A stretch of DNA of 64,000 bases from Desulfotignum sp. (GTDB taxonomy: Bacteria; Desulfobacterota; Desulfobacteria; Desulfobacterales; Desulfobacteraceae), in assembly GCA_018399285.1 (NCBI GenBank), contig JAGYOW010000007.1:1-64000 (forward strand), given 5' to 3'. Positions 17,212 to 25,049 of this stretch are shown piece after piece (the stretch's first letter is position 1; each line of letters begins with the position of its first letter). The position numbers and the translations under genes are program-made. Under the pieces are notes generated by a model. That model saw only the letters and a list, made by a program, of their open reading frames with translations, had not been told where the DNA came from and searched no databases.

Positions 17212-18819
17212 ATGCGGCGCATCACCTCCAAAATTGATCCCCAGTCCGGCGAATTTTTTACATATGCGGCCCACAACCGAAAAATTCTGGCAGCATTTCA
17301 CGAAAAACAGCACCACGCCCGTTTCACACGCTCAGAACGGGATGTGGAACGGCTGCGAAACCAGAAAAAACTGCTGGTACGCGAGCGCATAGACCTGCTG
17401 CTGGATCCTGGCACCCCGTTTCTGGAACTGTCCACGCTGGCCGCCAACCTGGCCTATGATGGCAGTGTGCCGTCAGCCGGGCTGGTATCGGGCATCGGTA
17501 TTGTCAACGGCCGTGAAGTGATGGTGATGGCCAGTGACAGCACCATCAAAGGGGGCGCCTGGTATCCCCTTACCGTCAAAAAAATGGTCCGCACCCTGGA
17601 TATCTGCCTTGAAAACCATTTGCCGGTGGTCCACCTGGTGGATGCGGCCGGTGCGTTTCTGCCGCTTCAGTCCGGATTATTCCCGGACCGGCACATGGCC
17701 GGCCGCATTTTTCGCAACCAGTGTATCCTGAGCGCCAAAGGGATCAGACAGGTGGCCCTGGTGCTCGGGCACAGCACGGCCGGGGGTGCCTATATCCCTA
17801 CCTTAAGTGATTATTCGGTCATGGTGCGGGGAACCGGGGGGGTCTTTCTGGGGGGCCCGCCGCTGGTCAAGGCGGCCACCGGAGAAGAGGTCACCGCGGA
17901 TGAACTGGGCGGTGCCGACGTTCACAGCACCATCAGCGGAACTGCTGATTATGCGGTTGATTCTGAAAAAGAAGGCCTGGCACTGGTCCGTGAAATCATC
18001 GGCACCTTTGCCCGACCATCCAAAATGGCGATGGAAAAACGCGACGCAGAAGAACCGTATTACGATCCCGGAGAGCTTTACGGCATTATCCCGGATAATG
18101 TAAAAAAACAGTTTGACATGCGCGAAGTGATTGCCCGGATTTTTGACGGCAGCCGGTTTCATGAGTTCAAACCGGATTACGGGGCCACAGCTGTCTGCGG
18201 ATTCGCTTTTCTGTATGGCTGGAAAGTGGGAATCGTGGGCAATAACGGGGTTTTGTTTTCGGACAGCGCCCAGAAATGCACCCAGTTCATGCAGTTGTGT
18301 GACCGGGACCTCATACCTGTGATCTTTTTGCAGAACATCACCGGATTCATGATCGGCAAATCATATGAGCACGGCGGCATCACCAAGGACGGGGCAAAAA
18401 TGCTCATGGTGCAGAGCAATCTTTGTGTGCCCAAACTGACCATCATGACCAACGGCAGTTTCGGCGCAGGCAATTATGCCATGTGCGGCAGGGCATTTGA
18501 TGCCCGGTTTCTGTTTTCCTGGCCCAATTCCCAGATTTCCGTCATGGGCATGGAGCAGGCCATTAAAACATTGACCCAGATCCATATCAACGCGCTCAAA
18601 CGTCAGGGAAAAACCTTATCCCCGGAAGCAGTTCAAAAAATCAAAGAAGAGGTTTCCAAAGATTACATGGAAAAAAGCAGTGCCTATTATGCCACATCAG
18701 AACTGTGGGATGACGGCATCATTGATCCTGCAGACACCCGCAAGGTCCTGGGCATCTGTCTATCAGCAGCACTGCATCGAAAGATAAACACAACCTATAA
18801 CGGCGTGCTGCGGATATGA
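17212..18819 (+). CDS. Acyl-CoA carboxylase carboxyltransferase (methylcrotonyl-CoA type)
   Basis: The 535-residue protein has both carboxyltransferase halves. The sequence is closest to the MccB/geranyl-CoA carboxylase branch: KGGAWYPLTVKK, HLVDAAGAFLPLQ, GHSTAGGAYIPTLSDYSVM, FLGGPPLVKAATGEEV and NITGFMIGKSYEHGGITKDGAKM. It transfers the carboxyl group from biotin to the gamma carbon of a 3-methyl-branched enoyl-CoA, or to a related substrate. Together with the hydratase, the ligase and the TRAP importer it suggests degradation of a branched unsaturated acid. An acyl-CoA dehydrogenase and HMG-CoA lyase are not in the operon. Confidence 0.9.
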   Translation: MRRITSKIDPQSGEFFTYAAHNRKILAAFHEKQHHARFTRSERDVERLRNQKKLLVRERIDLLLDPGTPFLELSTLAANLAYDGSVPSAGLVSGIGIVNGREVMVMASDSTIKGGAWYPLTVKKMVRTLDICLENHLPVVHLVDAAGAFLPLQSGLFPDRHMAGRIFRNQCILSAKGIRQVALVLGHSTAGGAYIPTLSDYSVMVRGTGGVFLGGPPLVKAATGEEVTADELGGADVHSTISGTADYAVDSEKEGLALVREIIGTFARPSKMAMEKRDAEEPYYDPGELYGIIPDNVKKQFDMREVIARIFDGSRFHEFKPDYGATAVCGFAFLYGWKVGIVGNNGVLFSDSAQKCTQFMQLCDRDLIPVIFLQNITGFMIGKSYEHGGITKDGAKMLMVQSNLCVPKLTIMTNGSFGAGNYAMCGRAFDARFLFSWPNSQISVMGMEQAIKTLTQIHINALKRQGKTLSPEAVQKIKEEVSKDYMEKSSAYYATSELWDDGIIDPADTRKVLGICLSAALHRKINTTYNGVLRI

Positions 18820-18827
18820 GACAAAAT

Positions 18828-18850
18828 GTCCGGGCGGAATCTGCTCGGAC
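18828..18850 (+). terminator. Weak hairpin after the carboxylase operon
   Basis: Arms GTCCGGGC and GCTCGGAC (one G-T wobble) flank a 7-base loop. A T-rich but not continuous stretch follows. Termination here is plausible but weak. Confidence 0.3.
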
Positions 18851-18887
18851 CATGGTCATTTTATTTTCGGGCTCATTTTCACAAATG

Positions 18888-18958
18888 TGCGGCTTAACGG
18901 GCTGGAAAGATCCGTTCAGGGTTGAGGAAACCCCGAAACTGGGGTACTATGGCCCGCA
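18888..18958 (+). ncRNA. Possible structured leader RNA upstream of apbE
   Basis: The 71 bases can fold into a three-way junction: an outer stem TGCGG/CCGCA, hairpin AACGG/CCGTT (18896-18915) and hairpin ACCCC/GGGGT (18930-18945). It ends close to the apbE translation start. The sequence does not match the FMN, GEMM, TPP or molybdenum-cofactor riboswitch consensus as I recall them. It may be a cis-acting element or a chance fold. Confidence 0.3.
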
Positions 18959-18985
18959 TGATCCATGAAACAAGGAACAGACGGT

Positions 18986-20011
18986 ATGAAGACAGCCCAT
19001 AAAGGCCTGGTCCTTCTTTTTCTGGCCTGCATTCTCTTACTGGAGCTCTCAGGAACGGCCCATGCAAGGGAATACACGATCCAGGGCCGCACCATGGGCA
19101 CGTTTTACACGATCAAGCTGGTGTCAACCAGACAGCAGTCCATGGACCTGTGGCAGAAACAGATCGACACCCGGCTGGCACAGGTCAATGCCGGGCTGTC
19201 CATGTATGATCCGGACAGTAACCTGTCCCGGTTCAACCGGACAGAACCCGGCCGGCTGTTCCGGCTGTCCCGTGATTTCGCCCGGGTCATGGACACGGCC
19301 AGAACCGTGTTCACCTTGACGGACAGGGCCTGGGACGGCACGATCAAGCCCCTGGTGGACCTGTGGGGATTCGGCACCCGGGAGCCCACCGACACCCTGC
19401 CGGACCCGGATGCCATCGCCGAGGCCCTTGCCCTGACAGGATTTCAGCACCTGACATTTGAAAACAACCATGTAAAAAAAACAAAACCCGGCATCACCCT
19501 GGATCTGGGATCCATTGCCAAGGGATACGGGGTGGACGCCGTTGCAGGGGTCCTGACCCGGGTCGGGATTGACGACTTTCTGGTGGAGATCGGGGGTGAG
19601 CTGTACGGCTCAGGAATGAACCGCCATAAAAAACCCTGGTCCGTGGGCATTACCCATCCGTTGAAAACCGGTGCCGATACCGGCCTTTACAAGGTGGTGA
19701 ATCTGGAAAACAGGGCCATTGCCACCAGCGGGGATTACCGCAACTTTTTTGAATTCCGGGGCAGGACCTACTCCCATATCATCGATCCCAAAACCGGATA
19801 TCCCGTGGACAACCAGGTGGTCAGCGCGTCAGTCATTGCCGACACCTGCACGTTTGCCGATGCCCTGGCCACAGCCCTGGTGGTGATGAACCCGGAGGAC
19901 AGCCTGGCCCTGGTGGACACGCTGGAAAACGTGGAGTGCCTGATCATCCAGAAAACTTTGACCGGTTTCAAAGAATTCGCATCCCGTGGGTTTCACACCT
20001 TTGTCCAGTGA
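18986..20011 (+). CDS. apbE: FAD:protein FMN transferase ApbE
   Basis: The 341-residue exported enzyme attaches FMN to threonine in subunits such as RnfG and RnfD. A signal peptide or lipobox-less export signal (KGLVLLFLACILLLELSG) is followed by TMGTFYTIKL, a central LDLGSIAKGYGVDA and the hallmark HIIDPKTGYPV. The start at 18986 has AAGGA in front; an ATG at 18965 lacks a ribosome site. The Rnf genes at 33-37 kb of this window provide likely targets. It is convergent with the radical SAM gene. Confidence 0.93.
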   Translation: MKTAHKGLVLLFLACILLLELSGTAHAREYTIQGRTMGTFYTIKLVSTRQQSMDLWQKQIDTRLAQVNAGLSMYDPDSNLSRFNRTEPGRLFRLSRDFARVMDTARTVFTLTDRAWDGTIKPLVDLWGFGTREPTDTLPDPDAIAEALALTGFQHLTFENNHVKKTKPGITLDLGSIAKGYGVDAVAGVLTRVGIDDFLVEIGGELYGSGMNRHKKPWSVGITHPLKTGADTGLYKVVNLENRAIATSGDYRNFFEFRGRTYSHIIDPKTGYPVDNQVVSASVIADTCTFADALATALVVMNPEDSLALVDTLENVECLIIQKTLTGFKEFASRGFHTFVQ

Positions 20012-20035
20012 TCCGTCCGGCCGCAACCCGGGTTT

Positions 20036-20968
20036 TCAGGCCGGGTTTTCCGGCTGATATTTTTTCCCCTGAAATGTATCCCGTCGCACCAGGGCCTGCT
20101 GGATCAGGTTGAAGGTTTCCCGGTACCGGCCGGCCCATGCCGGGGCCCGCAGCTCACTGCCATGGGGATCCCCCGTGATCCGCTGAATCACCATCTGTTC
20201 CGGCAAAAGCTCCAGAAAATCACACACGGTTTCCACATATTCCGTCTGTGTCATGGGCTGATACTCTCCCGCCAGAAACAGCCGGTCCAGCGGCGTGTCT
20301 TTGATCACATACAGAAGATGAATCTTGACCCCGTCAATACCGGAGTAAGCCAGATACCGGGCCGTGTCCAGCATCATGTCCCGAGTTTCTCCGGGCAGCC
20401 CCAGAATCACATGAGCGCAGATCCGGATACCCCTTCCCCGGGTCATGGCCACGGCGTTTTCAAAATCTTTCAGCGTGTGCCCCCGGTTGATAAACGCCAG
20501 GGTAGTGTCATGAACTGACTGAAGCCCGTATTCCAGCCACACCAGATACTTTTGCGCATAGGACCCGATCAGGTCCAGCTTCGGTTCATCCACACAGTCC
20601 GGTCGGGTGCCCACGGCCATGCCCACCACCCCCTCGCAGGAAAACGCGGCATCATACATCGCCCGCATGTTCTCAACCGAGGTGTAGGTATTGGTAAACG
20701 ACTGAAAATAAGCCATAAATTTCCTGGCCTTGTATTTTTTCATCATGGGAATCTTGCCGGCCTCGATTTGCTCCCTGATGCCCATACCCCTGGCAAAGGC
20801 CCCGGTACCGGACCCTTTGGCATTGCAGTAGATACAGCCTTTGTTTGACAGAGTGCCGTCCCGGTTGGGACAGGTCAGCCCGGCATCCATGGCAACCTTT
20901 TGAACCCGCTCGCCGAACAGGCCCCTCAGATAGCTGTTGTAGTCAGTATACCGCTTTGATCGATCCAT
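20036..20968 (-). CDS. Radical SAM protein, TIGR01212 (YhcC) family
   Basis: The 310-residue protein has an N-terminal radical SAM cluster site of the unusual form C-x(7)-C-x2-C (LTCPNRDGT followed by KGCIYCNAKG). The family hallmark YTDYNSYLRGLFGERVQK precedes it, and the conserved WLEYGLQSVHD follows. The fold resembles Elp3-type radical SAM enzymes; the reaction of the YhcC family is not established. The ATG at 20968 is preferred over the TTG at 20974. Confidence 0.88.
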   Translation of the reverse strand: MDRSKRYTDYNSYLRGLFGERVQKVAMDAGLTCPNRDGTLSNKGCIYCNAKGSGTGAFARGMGIREQIEAGKIPMMKKYKARKFMAYFQSFTNTYTSVENMRAMYDAAFSCEGVVGMAVGTRPDCVDEPKLDLIGSYAQKYLVWLEYGLQSVHDTTLAFINRGHTLKDFENAVAMTRGRGIRICAHVILGLPGETRDMMLDTARYLAYSGIDGVKIHLLYVIKDTPLDRLFLAGEYQPMTQTEYVETVCDFLELLPEQMVIQRITGDPHGSELRAPAWAGRYRETFNLIQQALVRRDTFQGKKYQPENPA

Positions 20969-21458
20969 GAACAAGATCCTATCGTGTGAAATTTTTAACT
21001 ACTTGAATAATTATCACTCACTTTCGGGTTTAAAAAATTACTGGCTGACTTTCGTTTTTCTAACAAACCGGAACCTTGAAGTGCTGTAGTCATATTTACG
21101 CCTGTCCCGCACAAACACGAGTCTGGCAGCTTGTCCGCCTTTCAACGCTACCAATGCACTTGCCAGAATCTTTGCCCGGCCCCGGGACAACAGCCCTACC
21201 GCTTTGGACCGAGAACGGTCATAAGGGCTGTCATCCACAATCAGAACAGATTCGCGGTCTTTGTCTGTCAGCCGATTCAAAAAACCTTAAAGCTTGGTGC
21301 CGATACCCAACAACAGCTTTCTCCAGTTGGATTTATCCCCCTTCAGAACATCACAGGCAGCATCTTTACAAAATGCCAGGTTGTCGTTGATTGCAATGCC
21401 CTGAAAAAATTGCCCATAACTATCAAGATTCATTGCATTTTTCTGAATGTCACTGATT
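20969..21458. other. Gene-poor stretch holding a transposase remnant
   Basis: Between the radical SAM and hydrolase genes, 490 bases contain only pieces of an IS4-like transposase (21038-21433) and about 60 AT-rich bases next to the radical SAM gene. No intact gene is seen. Confidence 0.6.
21038..21433 (-). pseudogene. Remnant of an IS4-type transposase gene
   Basis: Two pieces in different frames resemble one IS4-like DDE transposase. The first, near 21433-21290, reads YGQFFQGIAINDNLAFCKDA and then WRKLLLGIGTKL. The second starts near 21280 and reads VLIVDDSPYDRSRSKAV, the catalytic Asp region. After LLSRG it jumps directly to AKILASALVALKGGQAARLV, which lies much later in intact proteins. 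So there is a frameshift and an internal deletion, and both ends are missing. Confidence 0.65.
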
Positions 21459-22352
21459 TTAATTCTTTGCCGGGTGATCCAGATAGCTCTCAATAAAGGA
21501 TTTCACGGCCGGTCCATATCTTCTGGTTCTGCTTGCACCGCTGTGGCCGGCATCTTTGGCAATATAGCAGGCCACCTTTTCATGAGCAAAACTGTGTTTA
21601 AGTGTCATAGCAAAGGATAAGGGAAACCGCCGGTCTTTTTCCCCGTGAATGAGCATGACCGGCATTTGGATACGTTGTGCCACCCGGGCCGGGCTGTAGG
21701 TTTCAGTTGCACCCCGGTACAGAATGCGCATCCAAAGCACAATTGCATGGCCGAAAAATTTGCCGAAAACCGGATTGAACCATCGGTAAAGGCTTAACAG
21801 GGCCTCTTTTGTATGGGCATAGGATGCTTCCAGAAACAGCAGCCGCACCATGGACGGATGTCGGGCCGCGGCAATGATGGCACCGGCGGATCCGGCGGAA
21901 TGGCCGTACAGAAGCACGGGTTCATTTACCCATTGGATGACCGATTCAATATCTTCGGCAAACCGCACCGCGTTCATACATTGTCTGGAACTGGAATTGC
22001 CATGATCCCGGGCGCTGTGCATCACGGTGGTAAATCCCCACTGGGCAAAAATCTTTGCCCGTTTCATCATCCGGTCCCGGTTTCTGCCCCAGCCATGGGC
22101 AAACACCACAATACCCCGGGACGGACCTTTGGGGTCGATGCGCCATACCTCCAGATATCCGCCGTCAATGGCCGGTATCCGGATGTCGGTAACCGTTCCC
22201 CACCGGGGCGGGTCCGTGACCGGTTTTCTGGGAATCTGCTGCACCAGCCAGGTGAGAAACAACGTGGCGGTCACATAGATCAGAGACACACCTGTCAGAA
22301 TATACAGCAGGTTCATCACATACGGCAGCAGGGTGGTATCCGGCACATCCAT
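21459..22352 (-). CDS. Membrane-anchored alpha/beta hydrolase
   Basis: The 297-residue protein begins with a membrane helix (about 12-36) and continues as an alpha/beta hydrolase. The nucleophile elbow is LYGHSAGSAG, the oxyanion region VFAHGWGRNRDRM, and the acid/His region is MLIHGEKDRRFP ... AGHSGASRTRR. It is similar to BAAT/dienelactone-like hydrolases of unknown substrate. Start 22352 is chosen because AAAGGAACTG precedes it; the longer reading from 22460 would cross the promoter region of the divergent gene. Confidence 0.82.
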   Translation of the reverse strand: MDVPDTTLLPYVMNLLYILTGVSLIYVTATLFLTWLVQQIPRKPVTDPPRWGTVTDIRIPAIDGGYLEVWRIDPKGPSRGIVVFAHGWGRNRDRMMKRAKIFAQWGFTTVMHSARDHGNSSSRQCMNAVRFAEDIESVIQWVNEPVLLYGHSAGSAGAIIAAARHPSMVRLLFLEASYAHTKEALLSLYRWFNPVFGKFFGHAIVLWMRILYRGATETYSPARVAQRIQMPVMLIHGEKDRRFPLSFAMTLKHSFAHEKVACYIAKDAGHSGASRTRRYGPAVKSFIESYLDHPAKN

Positions 22353-22453
22353 CGGGCAGTTCCTTTCATCAGGTTTGACGGCAACCCCGGCATTATGCCA
22401 GACATGGAAGGGATTATCCAGTATGGGATGGAAATATCTGCCATTGTTTTTAA

Positions 22454-22482
22454 TTGACACCAGACAGTGCGGCAGGATAAGG
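22454..22482 (+). promoter_or_regulatory. Possible promoter for the 60-residue protein
   Basis: TTGACA at 22454-22459 is followed after 16-17 bases by GATAAGG. The gene start at 22519 is about 37 bases beyond the -10 box, with AAGGAG in between. Confidence 0.4.
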
Positions 22483-22518
22483 TTTCAGCAGCCTGAATGT
22501 TTAACAAGGAGAAAGTAA

Positions 22519-22701
22519 ATGGCACAATCCAAATGCAGTACCTGCCGGTTTCGAAAAAAATATGATAAAAATCCGCAATCACTGCTCGGGCGGTTATGGC
22601 GGTGGCACACAAACTGGTGCCCCGGCTGGAAAAAATATATGCAATCCCTTCCGGAAAATGAACGCAAGGTCATTAAAGAAAAATATAAGATAACTGATTG
22701 A
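22519..22701 (+). CDS. Small Cys- and Trp-containing conserved protein, 60 residues
   Basis: This basic protein has an N-terminal CSTCRFRKKY pair of Cys and a later NWCPGWKKY, giving three Cys that could hold a metal together with His or another ligand. Trp and Lys are frequent. AAGGAG lies 7 bases before the ATG and a promoter-like sequence is upstream, so it is probably expressed. The function is unknown. Confidence 0.6.
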   Translation: MAQSKCSTCRFRKKYDKNPQSLLGRLWRWHTNWCPGWKKYMQSLPENERKVIKEKYKITD

Positions 22702-22738
22702 ACGCTATGGCAGCCTCAAAATTTCAGGGATTACTGCT

Positions 22739-23872
22739 TCACGATTTCTTATAGGCCAGAGTCTTGAGCTTCACCAGGTTGTAATCCCGGGTCCCCAGTC
22801 CGATCTTTCCCGCATAAGCCAGCTGATGGGACCAGTCCACATCCGGATACAGGCCTTTGAACTTGTCCTCCCCCGGGGCCAGGCAGGTCTTTAACTCAGT
22901 ATGGGGCAGGCCCGGCTGCTGATTCACCAGATCCACGCTGGCCTGGTCGATGGCCACGGGATCCAGGGATGCCACCACCCCGATATTGTTGACAATGGGT
23001 GATTCCGTGTAGGACAGGCAGTCGCATTTGGGGGCAATGTCCGTGATGAAATTGATGAACAGGCATTTACCGGGCTTGTTTTTCACGATCCCATAGGTAT
23101 ATTCCACCATTTTTTCCATGAATACCGGAATAGTCTGGTTCCAGTTGATGTTAATGGATCCGGTGGGACACCGGACAATGCATTCCGCACACCCGATGCA
23201 TTTTTCTTTTGTGATATAGGCTTTCTTGTCTTCCAGAAAAATCGCTTCCCCCGGGCAGTGGGCCGCGCATTCGCCGCATCCGATACAGGTCTTTCGCTTG
23301 ATTTTAGGCGACACATTGGAGTGCTGGTCCAGTTTGCCTCTGCGGGAGGCAGACCCCATACCGATGTTTTTGATGGTGCCGCCGAATCCGCTCAGTTCAT
23401 GACCTTTGAAATGGGCCACGGAAATCAGGGCCCCGGCCTGCATGATTTCGGACCCGATATACACCTGTTCGCAGTTTTTCAGTTTCACAGGGACCGGGGT
23501 TTCACTTTTGCCCAGCAGGCCGTCGGCAATGATGATGGGCGCGTTGTCCATGGACGAATAGGAAAAACCGTTTTCAATGGCGGTTTTGATATGGGACACG
23601 GCATTGGACCGGGTGCCCACATACAGGGTGTTGGCATCGGTCAGAAACGGCTGTGCACCGGTCGTTCGGATGGTTTCAATGATTTTCCGGATAAAGACCG
23701 GCCGGATATAGGCGGTATTGCCCTGCTCACCAAAATGAAGTTTGACCGCGGTGTGATCATTTTTACTTAATATGTTTTTGATTCCAGCTTTTTTTAAGAG
23801 CCGGCCCAGTTTCCCGGGCAGGTTTTCCCGGGATGTGGCAGTCAGATCCATGAAAAAAACGTCAGCTGGCAT
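22739..23872 (-). CDS. DUF362 protein with two 4Fe-4S clusters
   Basis: The 377-residue protein has the DUF362 domain (about 1-180 and 260-370; motifs VKLHFGEQGNTAYIRP and FKGHELSGFGGTIKNIGMG). Inserted between about 190 and 250 is a bacterial 2[4Fe-4S] ferredoxin, CIGCGECAAHCP and CIGCAECIVRCP. DUF362 proteins are common in strict anaerobes and are presumed redox proteins, but no reaction is established. AAGGAGG stands before the ATG. Confidence 0.88.
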   Translation of the reverse strand: MPADVFFMDLTATSRENLPGKLGRLLKKAGIKNILSKNDHTAVKLHFGEQGNTAYIRPVFIRKIIETIRTTGAQPFLTDANTLYVGTRSNAVSHIKTAIENGFSYSSMDNAPIIIADGLLGKSETPVPVKLKNCEQVYIGSEIMQAGALISVAHFKGHELSGFGGTIKNIGMGSASRRGKLDQHSNVSPKIKRKTCIGCGECAAHCPGEAIFLEDKKAYITKEKCIGCAECIVRCPTGSININWNQTIPVFMEKMVEYTYGIVKNKPGKCLFINFITDIAPKCDCLSYTESPIVNNIGVVASLDPVAIDQASVDLVNQQPGLPHTELKTCLAPGEDKFKGLYPDVDWSHQLAYAGKIGLGTRDYNLVKLKTLAYKKS

Positions 23873-23927
23873 ACAATCCTCCTTGGATTTGGTTTTTAAA
23901 TGGTCATACGCAATTTTGCATGAAAAC

Positions 23928-25031
23928 TCAACCCGGGATTTTTTTGTTCAGCCAGATCCATCCCATCACAGGGCCGGGTGTCAGGCACAGAAATGCCGTG
24001 TCGATTCCCCATTGCCGGATCCAGAAAGTCACCAGTTCAATGGAAAAAATGGTGATGACAAATCCGATGCAATTGACCAGTGTTAACGCGGAGCCCACAT
24101 ATCCGGCCGGGGCAAACCGGGTGTTTAAACAAGAAAACTGAGGAGAATCCGCCACCACGGCCATACCCCATAACAGAATCACGCCCAGAGCCACTGGGCG
24201 GGGCAAATAAAAAAAAGCCGGTGACATCAGGCAGCATAGCGCGGATATGATCAGGGCCGTGCCGGCCACGCGCCGGCTGCCCCATCTCACGGAAAGTATG
24301 CCCCCGGCAGCACATCCCATGAAACCGGCCCCAAAAAAAATAAACGCCCACATGTCAGCCTGATCAGGAATCATGGCAAAAAACAGAATCGGTATGGTTG
24401 CCCATACCGCGTACAGCTCCCACATATGACCGAAATAGCCTAAGGCCGACGCTTTAAAATAAGGATTCACAAACAGGTAACGGATCACTTTGGGGTCAAA
24501 AGGAGATCCCTTGGGCAGAAACGGCCCGTCCCCCACAAAAAAAACCTGAATCAGTCCGCCGGCCAGGCATGACACACTGGTTATCCACAGGATCATTCCC
24601 GGGTCTCCCTGCCAGTGAACCGCTTTGATCAGATAGGGAAATCCGGACGCCAGGACCAGGGCCCCCACCAGAAATCCCAGGGCCCGTCCCAGGGTGTCGG
24701 GATACCAGGATGCCGCGATTTTCATGCCCACGGGATAGATGCCGGCCAGAGAGATGCCGCATAAAAACCGGGAAGCCAGCAGAATTCCTCGGGAAGGAGG
24801 AAGCAGGGCTCCCCCTAAGTTGAATACAGCGCCTGCCAGCGCACAGACGAAAAACACCCTTACCGGAGGAAACCGATCCGACAGATTCAGGAATGCAAAG
24901 CTTAAGGTGCCGGCAATAAATCCCGCCTGCACGGCAGACAGTAAAAACTGCTGGTCAAAAAACGCGGCATTGGCGGCAAACCAGATGGAACCGGACAAAA
25001 ACTGGGCCAGAATAATCAGCAAGAGTCGCAT
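23928..25031 (-). CDS. MFS transporter
   Basis: The 367-residue membrane protein has about 11-12 helices and the MFS pattern: a loop with LSDRFPPVR after helix 2, and RFLCGISLAGIYPVGMKIAASWYP around helices 4-5. This resembles the nitrate/cyanate and sugar-phosphate groups. The substrate is unknown. The ATG lies 18 bases after the glutamate-dehydrogenase stop without a clear ribosome site, so translation may be coupled to that gene and transport may be related to amino acids. Confidence 0.8.
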   Translation of the reverse strand: MRLLLIILAQFLSGSIWFAANAAFFDQQFLLSAVQAGFIAGTLSFAFLNLSDRFPPVRVFFVCALAGAVFNLGGALLPPSRGILLASRFLCGISLAGIYPVGMKIAASWYPDTLGRALGFLVGALVLASGFPYLIKAVHWQGDPGMILWITSVSCLAGGLIQVFFVGDGPFLPKGSPFDPKVIRYLFVNPYFKASALGYFGHMWELYAVWATIPILFFAMIPDQADMWAFIFFGAGFMGCAAGGILSVRWGSRRVAGTALIISALCCLMSPAFFYLPRPVALGVILLWGMAVVADSPQFSCLNTRFAPAGYVGSALTLVNCIGFVITIFSIELVTFWIRQWGIDTAFLCLTPGPVMGWIWLNKKIPG

Positions 25032-25049
25032 AAACAGGGAAGTCTTTTT

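Noticed and set aside
18888-18958. Known riboswitch classes (FMN, GEMM, TPP, molybdenum cofactor) before apbE
   Set aside because: The conserved core sequences of these classes are not present; only an unclassified fold remains.
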